A program made the translations under genes and the position numbers. Positions 29,842 through 37,648 of a stretch of 64,000 bases of DNA are shown here, piece after piece. Source of the stretch: Pseudomonas paraeruginosa PA7. Its GTDB lineage: Bacteria; Pseudomonadota; Gammaproteobacteria; Pseudomonadales; Pseudomonadaceae. The DNA lies in NCBI RefSeq assembly GCF_000017205.1, contig NC_009656.1:1306001-1370000 (forward strand), written 5' to 3'. The notes beneath the pieces were generated by a model. It was not told the origin of the DNA. It did no database searches and saw only the letters and a program-made list of their open reading frames with translations. Within the stretch, counting starts at the first letter, position 1, and every line of letters starts with the position of its first letter.

Positions 29842-29919
29842 TCAGCCACGCAGTCGCGGGCTGACCAGGCACAGGCAGGCGTGTTGGCGGAGCAGAATGA
29901 GGGTGTGCGGCGTTTTCAT
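29842..29919 (-). CDS. Leucine-rich leader peptide upstream of leuA
   Basis: An ATG at 29919 opens a 25-codon frame ending at TGA 29844-29842, 76 bases before leuA. The peptide begins [12 protein letters not shown] and ends LVSPRLRG; six of 25 residues are leucine (CTC or CTG), with two cysteines in the centre. There is no ribosome site. The best promoter places the transcript start at or next to this ATG, so it may be leaderless. GCGTGGC at the end of the ORF can pair with GCCACGC about 45 bases downstream. Too short for routine annotation. Position and composition suggest leucine-responsive attenuation of leuA (inference). Confidence 0.6.
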   Translation of the reverse strand: MKTPHTLILLRQHACLCLVSPRLRG

Positions 29920-29926
29920 GCGTACC

Positions 29927-29955
29927 ACACTAGTGAGCCTGCATTTGAATGGCAA
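29927..29955 (-). promoter_or_regulatory. Candidate leuA promoter
   Basis: On the minus strand -35 TTGCCA (29955-29950), 17-base spacer, -10 TAGTGT (29932-29927). Expected start at about 29919, the A of the leader ATG. The -10 is weak. Confidence 0.5.
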
Positions 29956-30246
29956 GCATTAAAGGAAAATTAGTAGAATTTCCTATTTGTAGTGCTTTTG
30001 TAGCTTTTTATTCTTCGTCGTAAGTGAAAGCTTTGTCCCGATTGCGCCGCCAGCCTGTGTTCCGCAAGCGAGAATTCTGCGGCCCCATGCCGCAGCAGGA
30101 CGGGCCGACCTTGTGCGATCATTTCGCTCCCTGTGCCGGGAGCGTATAACGGCAGGCACATACTTCTCTTTTCGGACACGACCTAGCGCGAGCGGCCGCC
30201 CGGCCGGATACGCTGCGGGCCTCATTCAAGACGGCGGGAGTCGCGG
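29933..30246. other. AT-rich divergent regulatory interval, leuA / copper cluster
   Basis: About 310 bases between the leuA leader and the first copper gene, with no credible gene. Bases 29940-30030 are strikingly AT-rich for this chromosome and contain a direct repeat TTTGTAG (29986-29992 and 29997-30003) with an 11-base period. The half next to the copper gene has an inverted repeat CGCTCCC (30125-30131) / GGGAGCG (30138-30144) followed at once by TATAAC (30145-30150), a possible -10 for the plus-strand cluster. Confidence 0.45.
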
Positions 30247-30699
30247 GTGGCGACCACTCTGAAACGACAAGGCATCGGTGCATGGCTGGGGTTGTTCGCC
30301 ATGCTGATGATCTTCGTCGGCCCGCTGATCTCCCAGTCGATGCCGATGGACCATCCGATGCCGATGGGCGCGGCGATGGGCCACGAAGGCATGTCCCACG
30401 AGGGCATGGACGGCGCTGGCGGGGAGCATTGTTCCGACGTCCAGCGTTCCGCCGCCCTTCACGCAGGCATGCCGGGGATGGGCGACGGCAATCGCCTGGC
30501 CAGCGACGTGCTCTGGGAGAAGTGCGGTTATTGCAGCCTGCTGTTCCACAGCCCGCCGCTCACCGAAGACGCCAGCCTGGCGCTGTTCTGCGTGCCCTTC
30601 GCGGCGGCGCCCGTCGTCACCCTCCTCAGCGAGGCGTTCGTCGCCTCGCCGGTGTTTCCCGGCGCCCGCACCCGCGCGCCGCCGTTCCTGATCGCCTGA
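30247..30699 (+). CDS. DUF2946-type copper-associated membrane protein
   Basis: 150 residues from GTG 30247, with GGGAG six bases upstream. The N-terminal signal or anchor is at about residues 9-28 (GIGAWLGLFAMLMIFVGPL). It is followed by a Met/His-rich stretch (MPMDHPMPMGAAMGHEGMSHEGM) and the DUF2946-type CGYCSLLFHSPPL. These features suggest periplasmic copper binding. It is directly upstream of oprC in the same direction. Its biochemical role is unknown. Confidence 0.75.
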   Translation: MATTLKRQGIGAWLGLFAMLMIFVGPLISQSMPMDHPMPMGAAMGHEGMSHEGMDGAGGEHCSDVQRSAALHAGMPGMGDGNRLASDVLWEKCGYCSLLFHSPPLTEDASLALFCVPFAAAPVVTLLSEAFVASPVFPGARTRAPPFLIA

Positions 30700-30817
30700 C
30701 CTCTTTCAATCCGATAGCCGCCGTTCCTGGGGGCACTGGCGCGTCTTCGCCGCGCCGGTGACGCGAGCCTGGCCGCGTGCCTGTTCGCCGTGGGGCGGGG
30801 CGGAAGTCACACAGATC

Positions 30818-32989
30818 ATGGAAAACCGTATGTCTACTCAACAACGAGCGGCCGGCAACGCCTGCCCGACCGCCGCTTTCAGCTTCGACCCTGCCCGTCT
30901 CGCACAACGCCGCCGCTGGGCGGGAGCCTTCGCCGCACTGTGCGGCCTGGCCCTGTCTCCGTCGGCGGTCCTGGCCGAGGAGCACTCCCAGCACCAGGAT
31001 CGCGCCGTGGAGCTGGCGCCCAGCGTAGTCACCGGAGTCGCCCAGAGTTCGCCGCTGACCATCGTCACCAACCCCAAGGAACCGCGTCAGCCGGTGCCGG
31101 CCAGCGATGGGGCCGATTACCTGAAGACCATTCCCGGTTTCGCCGTGATCCGCAACGGCGGCAGCAACGGCGACCCGGTACTGCGCGGTATGTTCGGCTC
31201 GCGCCTGAACATCCTCACCAACGGCGGCATGATGCTCGGCGCCTGTCCGAACCGGATGGACGCGCCGACCTCCTACATCTCGCCGGAAACCTACGACAAG
31301 CTCACCGTGATCAAGGGCCCGCAGACGGTGCTCTGGGGGCCGGGCGCGTCGGCCGGGACGATCCTCTTCGAGCGTGAGCCGGAGCGCTTCGGCGAACTCG
31401 GCTCGCGGGTCAACGCCAGCCTGCTGGCCGGTTCCAACGGCCGCTTCGACAAGGTGCTGGACGCCGCCGCCGGCAACCGGCTCGGCTACCTGCGCTTCAC
31501 CGGCAACCACGCGCAGGCCGACGATTACGAGGACGGCGCAGGAAATACCGTGCCGTCGCGCTGGAAGAAGTGGAACGGCGACGTCGCGGTCGGCTGGACT
31601 CCCGACGAGGACACCCTGATCGAGCTCACCGCCGGCAAGGGCGACGGCGAGGCACGCTACGCCGGGCGCGGCATGGACGGTTCGCAGTTCAAGCGCGAGA
31701 GCCTGGGCCTGCGCTTCGTCAAGTCGAACATCAGCGATGTGCTGGAGAAGGTCGAGGCGCAGGTCTACTACAACTACGCCGACCACATCATGGACAACTT
31801 CCGCCTGCGCACTCCCGACCCGTCCGGCATGATGCCGATGCCGATGGCGTCCCAGGTGGACCGGCGCACCCTCGGCGGTCGCCTGGCGGCCACCTGGCGC
31901 TGGGACGATTTCAAGCTGGTCGGCGGGGTCGACGCCATGCGCAACGAACATCGCGCGCGCGGCTCCAGTTACGACATGATGACCGACTACTACACCGACA
32001 CCGACCAGTTCCCCTGGAGCAAGGACGCGGTGTTCCACAACTACGGGGCCTTCGGCGAACTGACCTGGTTCGCCGCCGAGCGCGACCGGCTGATCGGCGG
32101 GCTGCGCCTGGACCGCGCCTCGGTCAAGGACTACCGGCAGACCCTCAAGTCCGGACACATGGGCCACGCCATGGCCAACCCGACGGCCGGCGACACCCGC
32201 GCCGATACCCTGCCCAGCGGCTTCGTGCGCTACGAGCACGACCTCGCCGACTCGCCGACCACCCTCTACGCCGGCCTCGGCCATGCCGAGCGCTTCCCCG
32301 ACTACTGGGAGCTGTTCTCGCCCAAGCGCGGGCCGAACGGCTCGGTCAACGCCTTCGACAAGATCAAGCCGGAAAAGACCACCCAGCTCGACTTCGGCCT
32401 CCAGTACAACGGCGACAAGTTGCAGGCCTGGGCCTCCGGCTACGTCGGGGTGGTCCAGGACTTCATCCTGTTCAGCTATCGCGAGGGCATGATGGGCTCC
32501 TCGACCCAGGCGACCAACGTCGACGCGCGGATCATGGGCGGCGAACTCGGTGCGTCCTATCAGTTGACCGGCAACTGGAAGACCGACGCCAGCCTGGCCT
32601 ATGCCTGGGGCAAGAACAGTTCGGACGGGCGCGCCCTGCCGCAGATCCCGCCGCTGGAGGCGCGCTTCGGCCTGACCTACGAGGAAGGCGACTGGAGTGC
32701 CGGCAGCCTGTGGCGGGTGGTCGCGCCGCAGAATCGTATCGCCAGGGACCAGGGCAACGTGGTCGGCAAGGACTTCGACAAGAGCGCCGGCTTCGGCGTC
32801 TTCTCGCTCAACGGCGCCTACCGGGTGACTCGCAACGTCAAGCTGAGCGCCGGTGTCGATAACCTGTTCGACAAGGATTACACCGAGCACCTGAACAAGG
32901 CCGGCGACGCCGGCTTCGGTTTCTCCGCCAACGAAACGGTTCCCGAGCCGGGCCGGACCTTCTGGACCAAGGTCGACTTCAGCTTCTGA
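30818..32989 (+). CDS. oprC: TonB-dependent copper receptor OprC
   Basis: A 723-residue outer-membrane copper importer. The long signal sequence ends near SPSAVLAEEHS. The plug contains LRGMFGSRLNILTNGGMMLGACPNRMDAPTSYI, with the copper ligands Cys143 and Met147 (CxxxM). The barrel ligands are His323 and Met325 (HxM in ADHIMDNF). The C-terminal strand ends in ...FWTKVDFSF, a canonical barrel end. The start at MENRMSTQQ gives the known length; a farther in-frame ATG lacks support. It lies in a copper cluster. Confidence 0.96.
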   Translation: MENRMSTQQRAAGNACPTAAFSFDPARLAQRRRWAGAFAALCGLALSPSAVLAEEHSQHQDRAVELAPSVVTGVAQSSPLTIVTNPKEPRQPVPASDGADYLKTIPGFAVIRNGGSNGDPVLRGMFGSRLNILTNGGMMLGACPNRMDAPTSYISPETYDKLTVIKGPQTVLWGPGASAGTILFEREPERFGELGSRVNASLLAGSNGRFDKVLDAAAGNRLGYLRFTGNHAQADDYEDGAGNTVPSRWKKWNGDVAVGWTPDEDTLIELTAGKGDGEARYAGRGMDGSQFKRESLGLRFVKSNISDVLEKVEAQVYYNYADHIMDNFRLRTPDPSGMMPMPMASQVDRRTLGGRLAATWRWDDFKLVGGVDAMRNEHRARGSSYDMMTDYYTDTDQFPWSKDAVFHNYGAFGELTWFAAERDRLIGGLRLDRASVKDYRQTLKSGHMGHAMANPTAGDTRADTLPSGFVRYEHDLADSPTTLYAGLGHAERFPDYWELFSPKRGPNGSVNAFDKIKPEKTTQLDFGLQYNGDKLQAWASGYVGVVQDFILFSYREGMMGSSTQATNVDARIMGGELGASYQLTGNWKTDASLAYAWGKNSSDGRALPQIPPLEARFGLTYEEGDWSAGSLWRVVAPQNRIARDQGNVVGKDFDKSAGFGVFSLNGAYRVTRNVKLSAGVDNLFDKDYTEHLNKAGDAGFGFSANETVPEPGRTFWTKVDFSF

Positions 32990-33000
32990 ACCTTGAACGA

Positions 33001-33019
33001 GGCCCCGCCCAGCGGGGCC
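33001..33019 (+). other. Hairpin after oprC
   Basis: GGCCCCGC (33001-33008) pairs with GCGGGGCC (33012-33019); no T-run. Probably mRNA stabilisation or partial attenuation before the PepSY gene. Confidence 0.5.
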
Positions 33020-33053
33020 CGCCTTGCCTGTGTGCGCTCCGATGAGGTGATCC

Positions 33054-34469
33054 ATGCAACCCAACGAAAAGAACGGCCGTGACTTCTACGCGCTGGCCTG
33101 GCGCTGGCATTTCTACGCCGGCCTGTTCGTCGCGCCTTTCATGATCCTGCTGGCGCTGACCGGAATCGTCTACCTGTTCAAGCCGCAGCTGGATGCGCTG
33201 CTCTACCCGCAATTGCTGCGCGTCGAGGCCGGCGCGCAGATGCGCAGCGCCGACCAGTTGCTCGCCGGGGTGCGCCAGGCGCACCCGCAGGCCGTCGTCA
33301 GCCAGTACCTGCCGCCGAGCGAGGCGGGGCGCAGCGCGCAATTCGTGATCGGCGAAGAGGGCAGGCAGTGGAACCTGTTCGTCGACCCCTACAGTGGACG
33401 CGAGCTCGGCCGCCAGGATGCGCAACTGAATCTCCAGGCGGTGGCCCGGGCGCTGCACGGCGAGCTGATGGTCGGGACCGTCGGCGACCGGCTGATCGAG
33501 CTGGCCGCCGGCTGGGGCATCGTCCTGGTGGTCTCCGGTCTCTACCTGTGGTGGCCGCGCGGCCGGGCGGCGAGTGCGCTGCTCTGGCCGCGCCTGCACC
33601 TGCGCGGACGACCGCTGTGGCGCGAGCTGCATGTGGTCGCCGGTTTCTGGGGCAGCCTGCTGTTGCTGTTCATGCTGCTCAGCGGGATGACCTGGACCGG
33701 CTACTGGGGCAAGCAGTTCGCCGATGTCTGGAACCGCTTCCCGGCGGCGATGTGGAACGATGTGCCGACCTCCGACATGCAGGCCGGTAGCCTCAACAGC
33801 GCGTCGCGCCAGCAGGTGCCCTGGCCGCTGGAGAACACTCCGCTGCCGCGCTCGCAGCCGCCGGCGGTCGACGCCCATGCCGAGCATCGCGGGCATTCCG
33901 CCCAGGCCGGGCACGCGATGCCGATGGACATGCCGATGCCGGCGGGCATCCCTCTGCAAAGGGTGGTGGATATCGCCCGCGAGCGCGGCGTGGCGGCGGG
34001 CTACGGGATCGCCCTGCCGAGCGGGACGGAAGGGGTCTATACGATCTCCGTGTTCCCCGATGATCCGCGCCACGACGCCACCCTGCACATCGACCAGTAC
34101 AGCGGCAAGGTTCTCGCCGACGTGCGTTGGCAGGACTACAACGCGGTGGCGAGGAGCGTGCAGATGGGCGTGGTGCTGCACGAAGGCAAGTTCTTCGGCC
34201 TGGGCAACCAGTTGCTGATGCTCGCGGTCTGCCTGGCGATCCTGCTCAGCTCGGCGAGCGGCCTGTGGATCTGGTGGAAGCGCAAGCCGGCCGGACGCCT
34301 TGGCGTGCCGCCGCTGCGCCACGAGCTGCCGCGCTGGAAGACCGGCATCGCCATCATGCTGGCGCTGGGCGTGGCCTTCCCGCTGGTGGGGGCCTCGCTC
34401 CTGCTGGTCTGGGCGCTGGACTGGCTGGTGCTGTCGCGGCTGCCGGCGGTTCGCCGGGTCCTGGCCTGA
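33054..34469 (+). CDS. PepSY-associated transmembrane protein (PiuB-like)
   Basis: 471 residues. Membrane segments at about 17-43 (FYAGLFVAPFMILLALTGIVYLF), 146-166 (GWGIVLVVSGLYLWWP), 191-222 (HVVAGFWGSLLLLFMLLSGMTWTGYW) and two at the end. The large periplasmic part has PepSY features and a Met/His-rich patch at about 272-302 (HAEHRGHSAQAGHAMPMDMPMP) likely to bind metal. Proteins of this type accompany TonB receptors and are suspected metal or siderophore reductases. Here it follows oprC by 64 bases, suggesting handling of imported copper (inference). Confidence 0.82.
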   Translation: MQPNEKNGRDFYALAWRWHFYAGLFVAPFMILLALTGIVYLFKPQLDALLYPQLLRVEAGAQMRSADQLLAGVRQAHPQAVVSQYLPPSEAGRSAQFVIGEEGRQWNLFVDPYSGRELGRQDAQLNLQAVARALHGELMVGTVGDRLIELAAGWGIVLVVSGLYLWWPRGRAASALLWPRLHLRGRPLWRELHVVAGFWGSLLLLFMLLSGMTWTGYWGKQFADVWNRFPAAMWNDVPTSDMQAGSLNSASRQQVPWPLENTPLPRSQPPAVDAHAEHRGHSAQAGHAMPMDMPMPAGIPLQRVVDIARERGVAAGYGIALPSGTEGVYTISVFPDDPRHDATLHIDQYSGKVLADVRWQDYNAVARSVQMGVVLHEGKFFGLGNQLLMLAVCLAILLSSASGLWIWWKRKPAGRLGVPPLRHELPRWKTGIAIMLALGVAFPLVGASLLLVWALDWLVLSRLPAVRRVLA

Positions 34470-34486
34470 GGCCTGCTGCGCGGCGC

Positions 34487-34882
34487 TCAGTCGAGGTCGA
34501 GCTGGCGGGTCTTCCACAGCGCCGCCAGCAACAGCACGCAGAGCACCGCCTCGGCGGCCAGCCAGAAGAAGGTGGCCAGCGCCGGCGAGGCATCGATCAG
34601 CACCCCGTAGAGGCGCGCCGCGCCGCTGCTGGCGATCACCGCCAGGGCGGCGAGCAGGCCGAGCACCAGGTATTTCGGGCGTAGCGCGGCATAGCCGAGC
34701 AGCAGGCCGACGCCGAGGCTGGTGCCGCCGTAGCTGGCGCGCAGGTCGGTGAGGGCGGCGGGGGTGAGCGGTTCGCCGCTGGTGAGCAGGGAGGCGAGCG
34801 GGCCGGGGAAGAAGACGAAGCCCAGGCCGAGGACCACGAACAGTGCCGAGCACAGCCAGAGCAGGCGAAGCGGGTGAGTCAT
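34487..34882 (-). CDS. DUF4345 membrane protein
   Basis: 131 residues starting MTHPLRLLWLCSALFVVLGLGF, with AGGGAGA upstream. About four membrane segments: 7-25, 47-64 (SYGGTSLGVGLLLGYAALR), 68-87 and 101-123. The sequence pattern (P...LRASYGGTSLGVGL...) fits the DUF4345 family, whose function is unknown. It is convergent with the PepSY gene (17 bases apart) and downstream of the M23 peptidase on the same strand (85 bases). Confidence 0.75.
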   Translation of the reverse strand: MTHPLRLLWLCSALFVVLGLGFVFFPGPLASLLTSGEPLTPAALTDLRASYGGTSLGVGLLLGYAALRPKYLVLGLLAALAVIASSGAARLYGVLIDASPALATFFWLAAEAVLCVLLLAALWKTRQLDLD

Positions 34883-34967
34883 GCGGTGTCTCCCTTGGTC
34901 ATGAAAGGAGCGCATCGACGCGCCCCCTGTTCCTTCCGACCTCAGTCGGCGCCGCGTTGCTCAACGC

Positions 34968-35816
34968 TCAGGGCTGGAAGGCGCCGATGAAGATCGCCGG
35001 GTCGACCCGCACGTCGTTCAGGCTGACGTTCCAGTGCATGTGCGGCCCGGTCGCCCGCCCGGTGGCGCCGACCTTGCCGACGACGCCGCCGCGCGGCACC
35101 TGCTGGCCGAGCTTCACGTCGATCTTCGACAGGTGGCAGAACATGCTGATGAAGCCCTGGCCGTGGTCGACGAAGACCGTCTTGCCGTTGAAGAAGTAGT
35201 CGCCGATGAGGATCACCTTGCCGGCCGCCGGCGCTTTGATCGGCGTACCGGCCGGTACCGCGAAGTCTAGTCCGGAATGCGGGTTGCGCTCTTCGCCGTT
35301 GAAGAAGCGGCGCAGGCCGAAGGGGCTGGAGAGCGGACCGTCGACCGGCCTGTCGAGCATCAGGTTGCTGGGCAGGCCGGGACTGAAGCGGCGGTAGGCG
35401 GCGGTCTGTTCAGCGAGCTCGCGCTCGATGCGCTTGAGGTCTTCCGGCAGCGGGTTGACCTGGCGCTTGTTCTTCAGGGTGATGCGCTGCTCGCGGTAGT
35501 GCTTGCTGCCGACGCTGAAGCTTTCCTCGTGGTTGCCGGTCGCCGCCCGCACTTCCAGCTTCTGCGGGCCGGGCTTGGCGGTCAGCGGGATGCCGACCAC
35601 GGCGATCCAGCGCCGGCCTTCCTCGCGCACCACCAGCACCGGCTTGCCCTGGTAGAACGCCCGCGGCGGCGGGCCTTCCTCGCCGAGGTCGAGCACCGCC
35701 ACCCCGCCGGGCACCGGCTTGTTCAGCAGGCGCATGATGAAGCTGTCGGCCTGGGCGGGCAGGGCGCAGAAGGCGGCGAGCAACAGCGTGGAAACGAAGG
35801 CTAGGGTGCGGGGCAT
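34968..35816 (-). CDS. M23-family (LytM) metallopeptidase
   Basis: 282 residues with a clear signal peptide cleaved after AQA (MPRTLAFVSTLLLAAFCALPAQA). The C-terminal LytM domain (about 170-275) has NPHSGLDFAVPAG (HxxxD zinc ligands) and GPHMHWNVSL (HxH), so the zinc site looks complete and the protein probably cuts peptidoglycan cross-links. A DUF3887/Ig-like N-domain precedes it. In other pseudomonads an M23 gene sits between leuA and xseA (from memory), so this looks like a core gene left between accessory insertions. Confidence 0.9.
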   Translation of the reverse strand: MPRTLAFVSTLLLAAFCALPAQADSFIMRLLNKPVPGGVAVLDLGEEGPPPRAFYQGKPVLVVREEGRRWIAVVGIPLTAKPGPQKLEVRAATGNHEESFSVGSKHYREQRITLKNKRQVNPLPEDLKRIERELAEQTAAYRRFSPGLPSNLMLDRPVDGPLSSPFGLRRFFNGEERNPHSGLDFAVPAGTPIKAPAAGKVILIGDYFFNGKTVFVDHGQGFISMFCHLSKIDVKLGQQVPRGGVVGKVGATGRATGPHMHWNVSLNDVRVDPAIFIGAFQP

Positions 35817-35933
35817 CGGCTTCTCGACTCGTCGGGCGGCAAAGCCGTCTATGCTGGCGGAAGAGCGCGGCGGGGGAAAGCCCGCAAGGGTTGCAAACGT
35901 TTTCACCTGCGGCACTCTGTCGCGCCCGGCGTT

Positions 35934-35962
35934 TTTACTTTTGCCCCGCGCTCAGGCATAAA
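35934..35962 (+). promoter_or_regulatory. Candidate promoter for the second copper unit
   Basis: -35 TTTACT (35934-35939), 17-base spacer, -10 CATAAA (35957-35962), 26 bases before the small DUF2946-like gene. Confidence 0.45.
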
Positions 35963-35987
35963 GGGCCCATTCTCCGGAGAACCGACG

Positions 35988-36377
35988 ATGCCCCTGTCAC
36001 GGCGCCCCGTGGCCTGGCTGGCCAGCCTGGCCGTGCTGATGAACCTGTTCGTGGTGCCGCTTTCGCAGGCGCTGACGACGCAGGAGCGCGCCTCGTTGCT
36101 GCTCGGCGGCTTCTGCAGCACCTCGTCCGACTCGCTGCTGCGCCTGAAGCTGAGCGCCGCGCTCAAGGACATCGATCTTCCCGACGACCACGAAAGCCTG
36201 GCCCCGCATCTCTGCTGCTGCGCCGGCGCCGCCGGCACGCCCGGACTGGTCGCCTCCTGGCCGGCTTTGCCGCTGGCGCCGCTGGCCAGCCCGGCCCGTA
36301 TCGCCTTCTCCGCCACCGACCTGCCACCCCAGCGCTACTGGCGCCTCGCCAATCCGCGCGCCTCTCCCGTCGCCTGA
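35988..36377 (+). CDS. Small DUF2946-like protein with CCC motif
   Basis: 129 residues. The hydrophobic N-terminal segment (VAWLASLAVLMNLFVVPLSQAL, about 8-29) is a signal or anchor; the mature part has GGFCSTSSDS and a Cys-Cys-Cys triplet in APHLCCCAG. It resembles the other DUF2946-type protein at 30247, and the cysteines suggest metal binding. It precedes the PCuAC chaperone by 131 bases in the same direction. GGAGAA lies upstream of the ATG. No known activity. Confidence 0.7.
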   Translation: MPLSRRPVAWLASLAVLMNLFVVPLSQALTTQERASLLLGGFCSTSSDSLLRLKLSAALKDIDLPDDHESLAPHLCCCAGAAGTPGLVASWPALPLAPLASPARIAFSATDLPPQRYWRLANPRASPVA

Positions 36378-36461
36378 TGCCCAGGCCCATGCACCCGGCA
36401 ACCTGAACCTGGAGGCCGGGGTGCGTCGCGGCGTCCTGTTCCAACATCCCTACATGGAATC

Positions 36462-36486
36462 GCCGGTCCGACGGAAAAGGACCGGC
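36462..36486 (+). other. Hairpin upstream of the PCuAC gene
   Basis: GCCGGTCC (36462-36469) pairs with GGACCGGC (36479-36486), nine-base loop. It ends 22 bases before the PCuAC ATG and has no T-run. It may influence translation or RNA stability. Confidence 0.45.
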
Positions 36487-36508
36487 CATACGCTACTGGA
36501 GAGTCCCC

Positions 36509-36985
36509 ATGCGCACATCCTTCTTCGCAGCCGTCGCCCTGCTGGCCGTTTCCGCCGTCGCCCAGGCCCACGAATACAATGCTGGCCAGCTGCACATCGA
36601 ACACCCCTGGGCGCTGGCCCTGCCGCCGACCTCGCCGAACGGCGCGGCGTATTTCGTGGTGCAGAACCACGGCAAGGAAAACGACACCCTGGTCGGCGCC
36701 GATACCCCGCGCGCGGCGTCCGCCGAGGTGCACGAGCATGTGCACAGGAACGGCATGATGAGCATGCAGAAAGTCGACAGCGTCGACGTCGCGCCAGGCA
36801 AGGACCTGCGCTTCGCCCCCGGCGGCTACCACCTGATGCTGATGGGCCTGAAGCAGCCACTGGTGGCCGGCGAGCGCTTCCCGCTGACGCTGCATTTCCG
36901 CAAGGCCGGCGAGGTGCCGGTGGAAATCGTCGTCGAGTCCAAGGCGCCGGCCGAACAGGGCGGGTACGAGCAGCACGGCCACTGA
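36509..36985 (+). CDS. Periplasmic copper chaperone PCu(A)C
   Basis: 158 residues; the signal peptide ends AVAQAHEYN. The mature domain (DUF461/PCuAC) has the copper-ligand pattern in HEHVHRNGMMSMQKV followed by GGYHLMLMGL, i.e. the family H(M)x10Mx21HxM ligands, and the C-terminal tail has extra histidines (YEQHGH). PCuAC proteins carry Cu(I) to cytochrome oxidase CuA or other cuproproteins. It shares the cluster with OprC and two DUF2946-type proteins. Confidence 0.92.
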   Translation: MRTSFFAAVALLAVSAVAQAHEYNAGQLHIEHPWALALPPTSPNGAAYFVVQNHGKENDTLVGADTPRAASAEVHEHVHRNGMMSMQKVDSVDVAPGKDLRFAPGGYHLMLMGLKQPLVAGERFPLTLHFRKAGEVPVEIVVESKAPAEQGGYEQHGH

Positions 36986-37000
36986 GCGCCGTGTCGAGCA

Positions 37001-37023
37001 GGGGCGCCTGGCGCCCCGCCTTT
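37001..37023 (+). terminator. Hairpin after the PCuAC gene
   Basis: GGGGCGC (37001-37007) / GCGCCCC (37011-37017), then GCCTTT. A weak intrinsic terminator or partial barrier before the next gene. Confidence 0.5.
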
Positions 37024-37041
37024 GCGTGCGAGGTTCAGAGC

Positions 37042-37614
37042 ATGAACAGCAACAGATCTCCCTTGCCGGTACAGACCGGCCTGGTGGTGGCCCCCGGCCT
37101 GCCGCCGAAGCATTCCACGCTGCGTCCGGACCAGCTCAACAAGCGCCTGAGCAGCGCCTGGCACCACCTCTACGATCTCTGCCCGGAACTGCTGAAGATC
37201 GATCCGCCGGATGGCCTGACCATCCTGCGCGGCTTCCTGCAATGGGCGGCCGAGCAGAAGGCCGCCTGGAACTGGGCGATGCATCTGCGCCTGTACTGCT
37301 GGCTGTTGCAGTCGCCGTTCGGCGCCAAGGTGACCGACGAGCACCTGGAGGTGCTGATGGACGCCTCCGCCGCGCGCTGGACGGTGGACGACACCAGCGC
37401 CAACCGCGGCATCCTACTGGCCAGCCAGGGCGGTGCGCACATCACCCAGGACTGGAAGGCGCCGCAGGCCGGCGCCGGCACGCGCGTGCCGCTGGAGCGC
37501 CTGGACCTGCCGGCGCCGAACTGGACATTCGCCTATTGCGCGGTGCCTGACCCGCGGCTGCGCGAGTTCCCGGGCTGGAAGCCGTTGCCGGCACGCGGCT
37601 CGCTGGTCGGTTGA
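37042..37614 (+). CDS. Conserved hypothetical protein, unknown family
   Basis: 190 residues, starting MNSNRSPLPVQTGLVVAPGLPP, with GAGG eight bases upstream. I do not recognise a domain. Visible features: a Trp-rich helical middle (AWHHLYDLCPELLKI ... FLQWAAEQKAAWNWAMHLRLYCWLL, about 45-95), no signal peptide, no membrane segment, and a C-terminal NWTFAYCAVPDPRLREFPGW. It is read in the same direction as the PCuAC gene, 56 bases after it, and ends before a hairpin shared with the convergent hydrolase gene. Codon use looks native. Confidence 0.7.
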   Translation: MNSNRSPLPVQTGLVVAPGLPPKHSTLRPDQLNKRLSSAWHHLYDLCPELLKIDPPDGLTILRGFLQWAAEQKAAWNWAMHLRLYCWLLQSPFGAKVTDEHLEVLMDASAARWTVDDTSANRGILLASQGGAHITQDWKAPQAGAGTRVPLERLDLPAPNWTFAYCAVPDPRLREFPGWKPLPARGSLVG

Positions 37615-37619
37615 GCGCT

Positions 37620-37643
37620 CGCCGCCCCGCGTGCGGGGCGGCG
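37620..37643. terminator. GC-rich hairpin between convergent genes
   Basis: Perfect 11-base stem CGCCGCCCCGC (37620-37630) / GCGGGGCGGCG (37633-37643) with a two-base loop. There is only a short T-run on the plus strand (GTTTC). It separates two convergent stops. Confidence 0.6.
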
Positions 37644-37648
37644 CCGTT

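Noticed and set aside
27948-29864. A 638-codon plus-strand open frame
   Set aside because: Antisense to leuA, whose catalytic motifs are intact. Part of it runs through a bidirectional terminator.
30100-30246. CueR-type copper promoter before the copper cluster
   Set aside because: No 19-20 base spacer with a CueR dyad could be found; the inverted repeat present has a different sequence.
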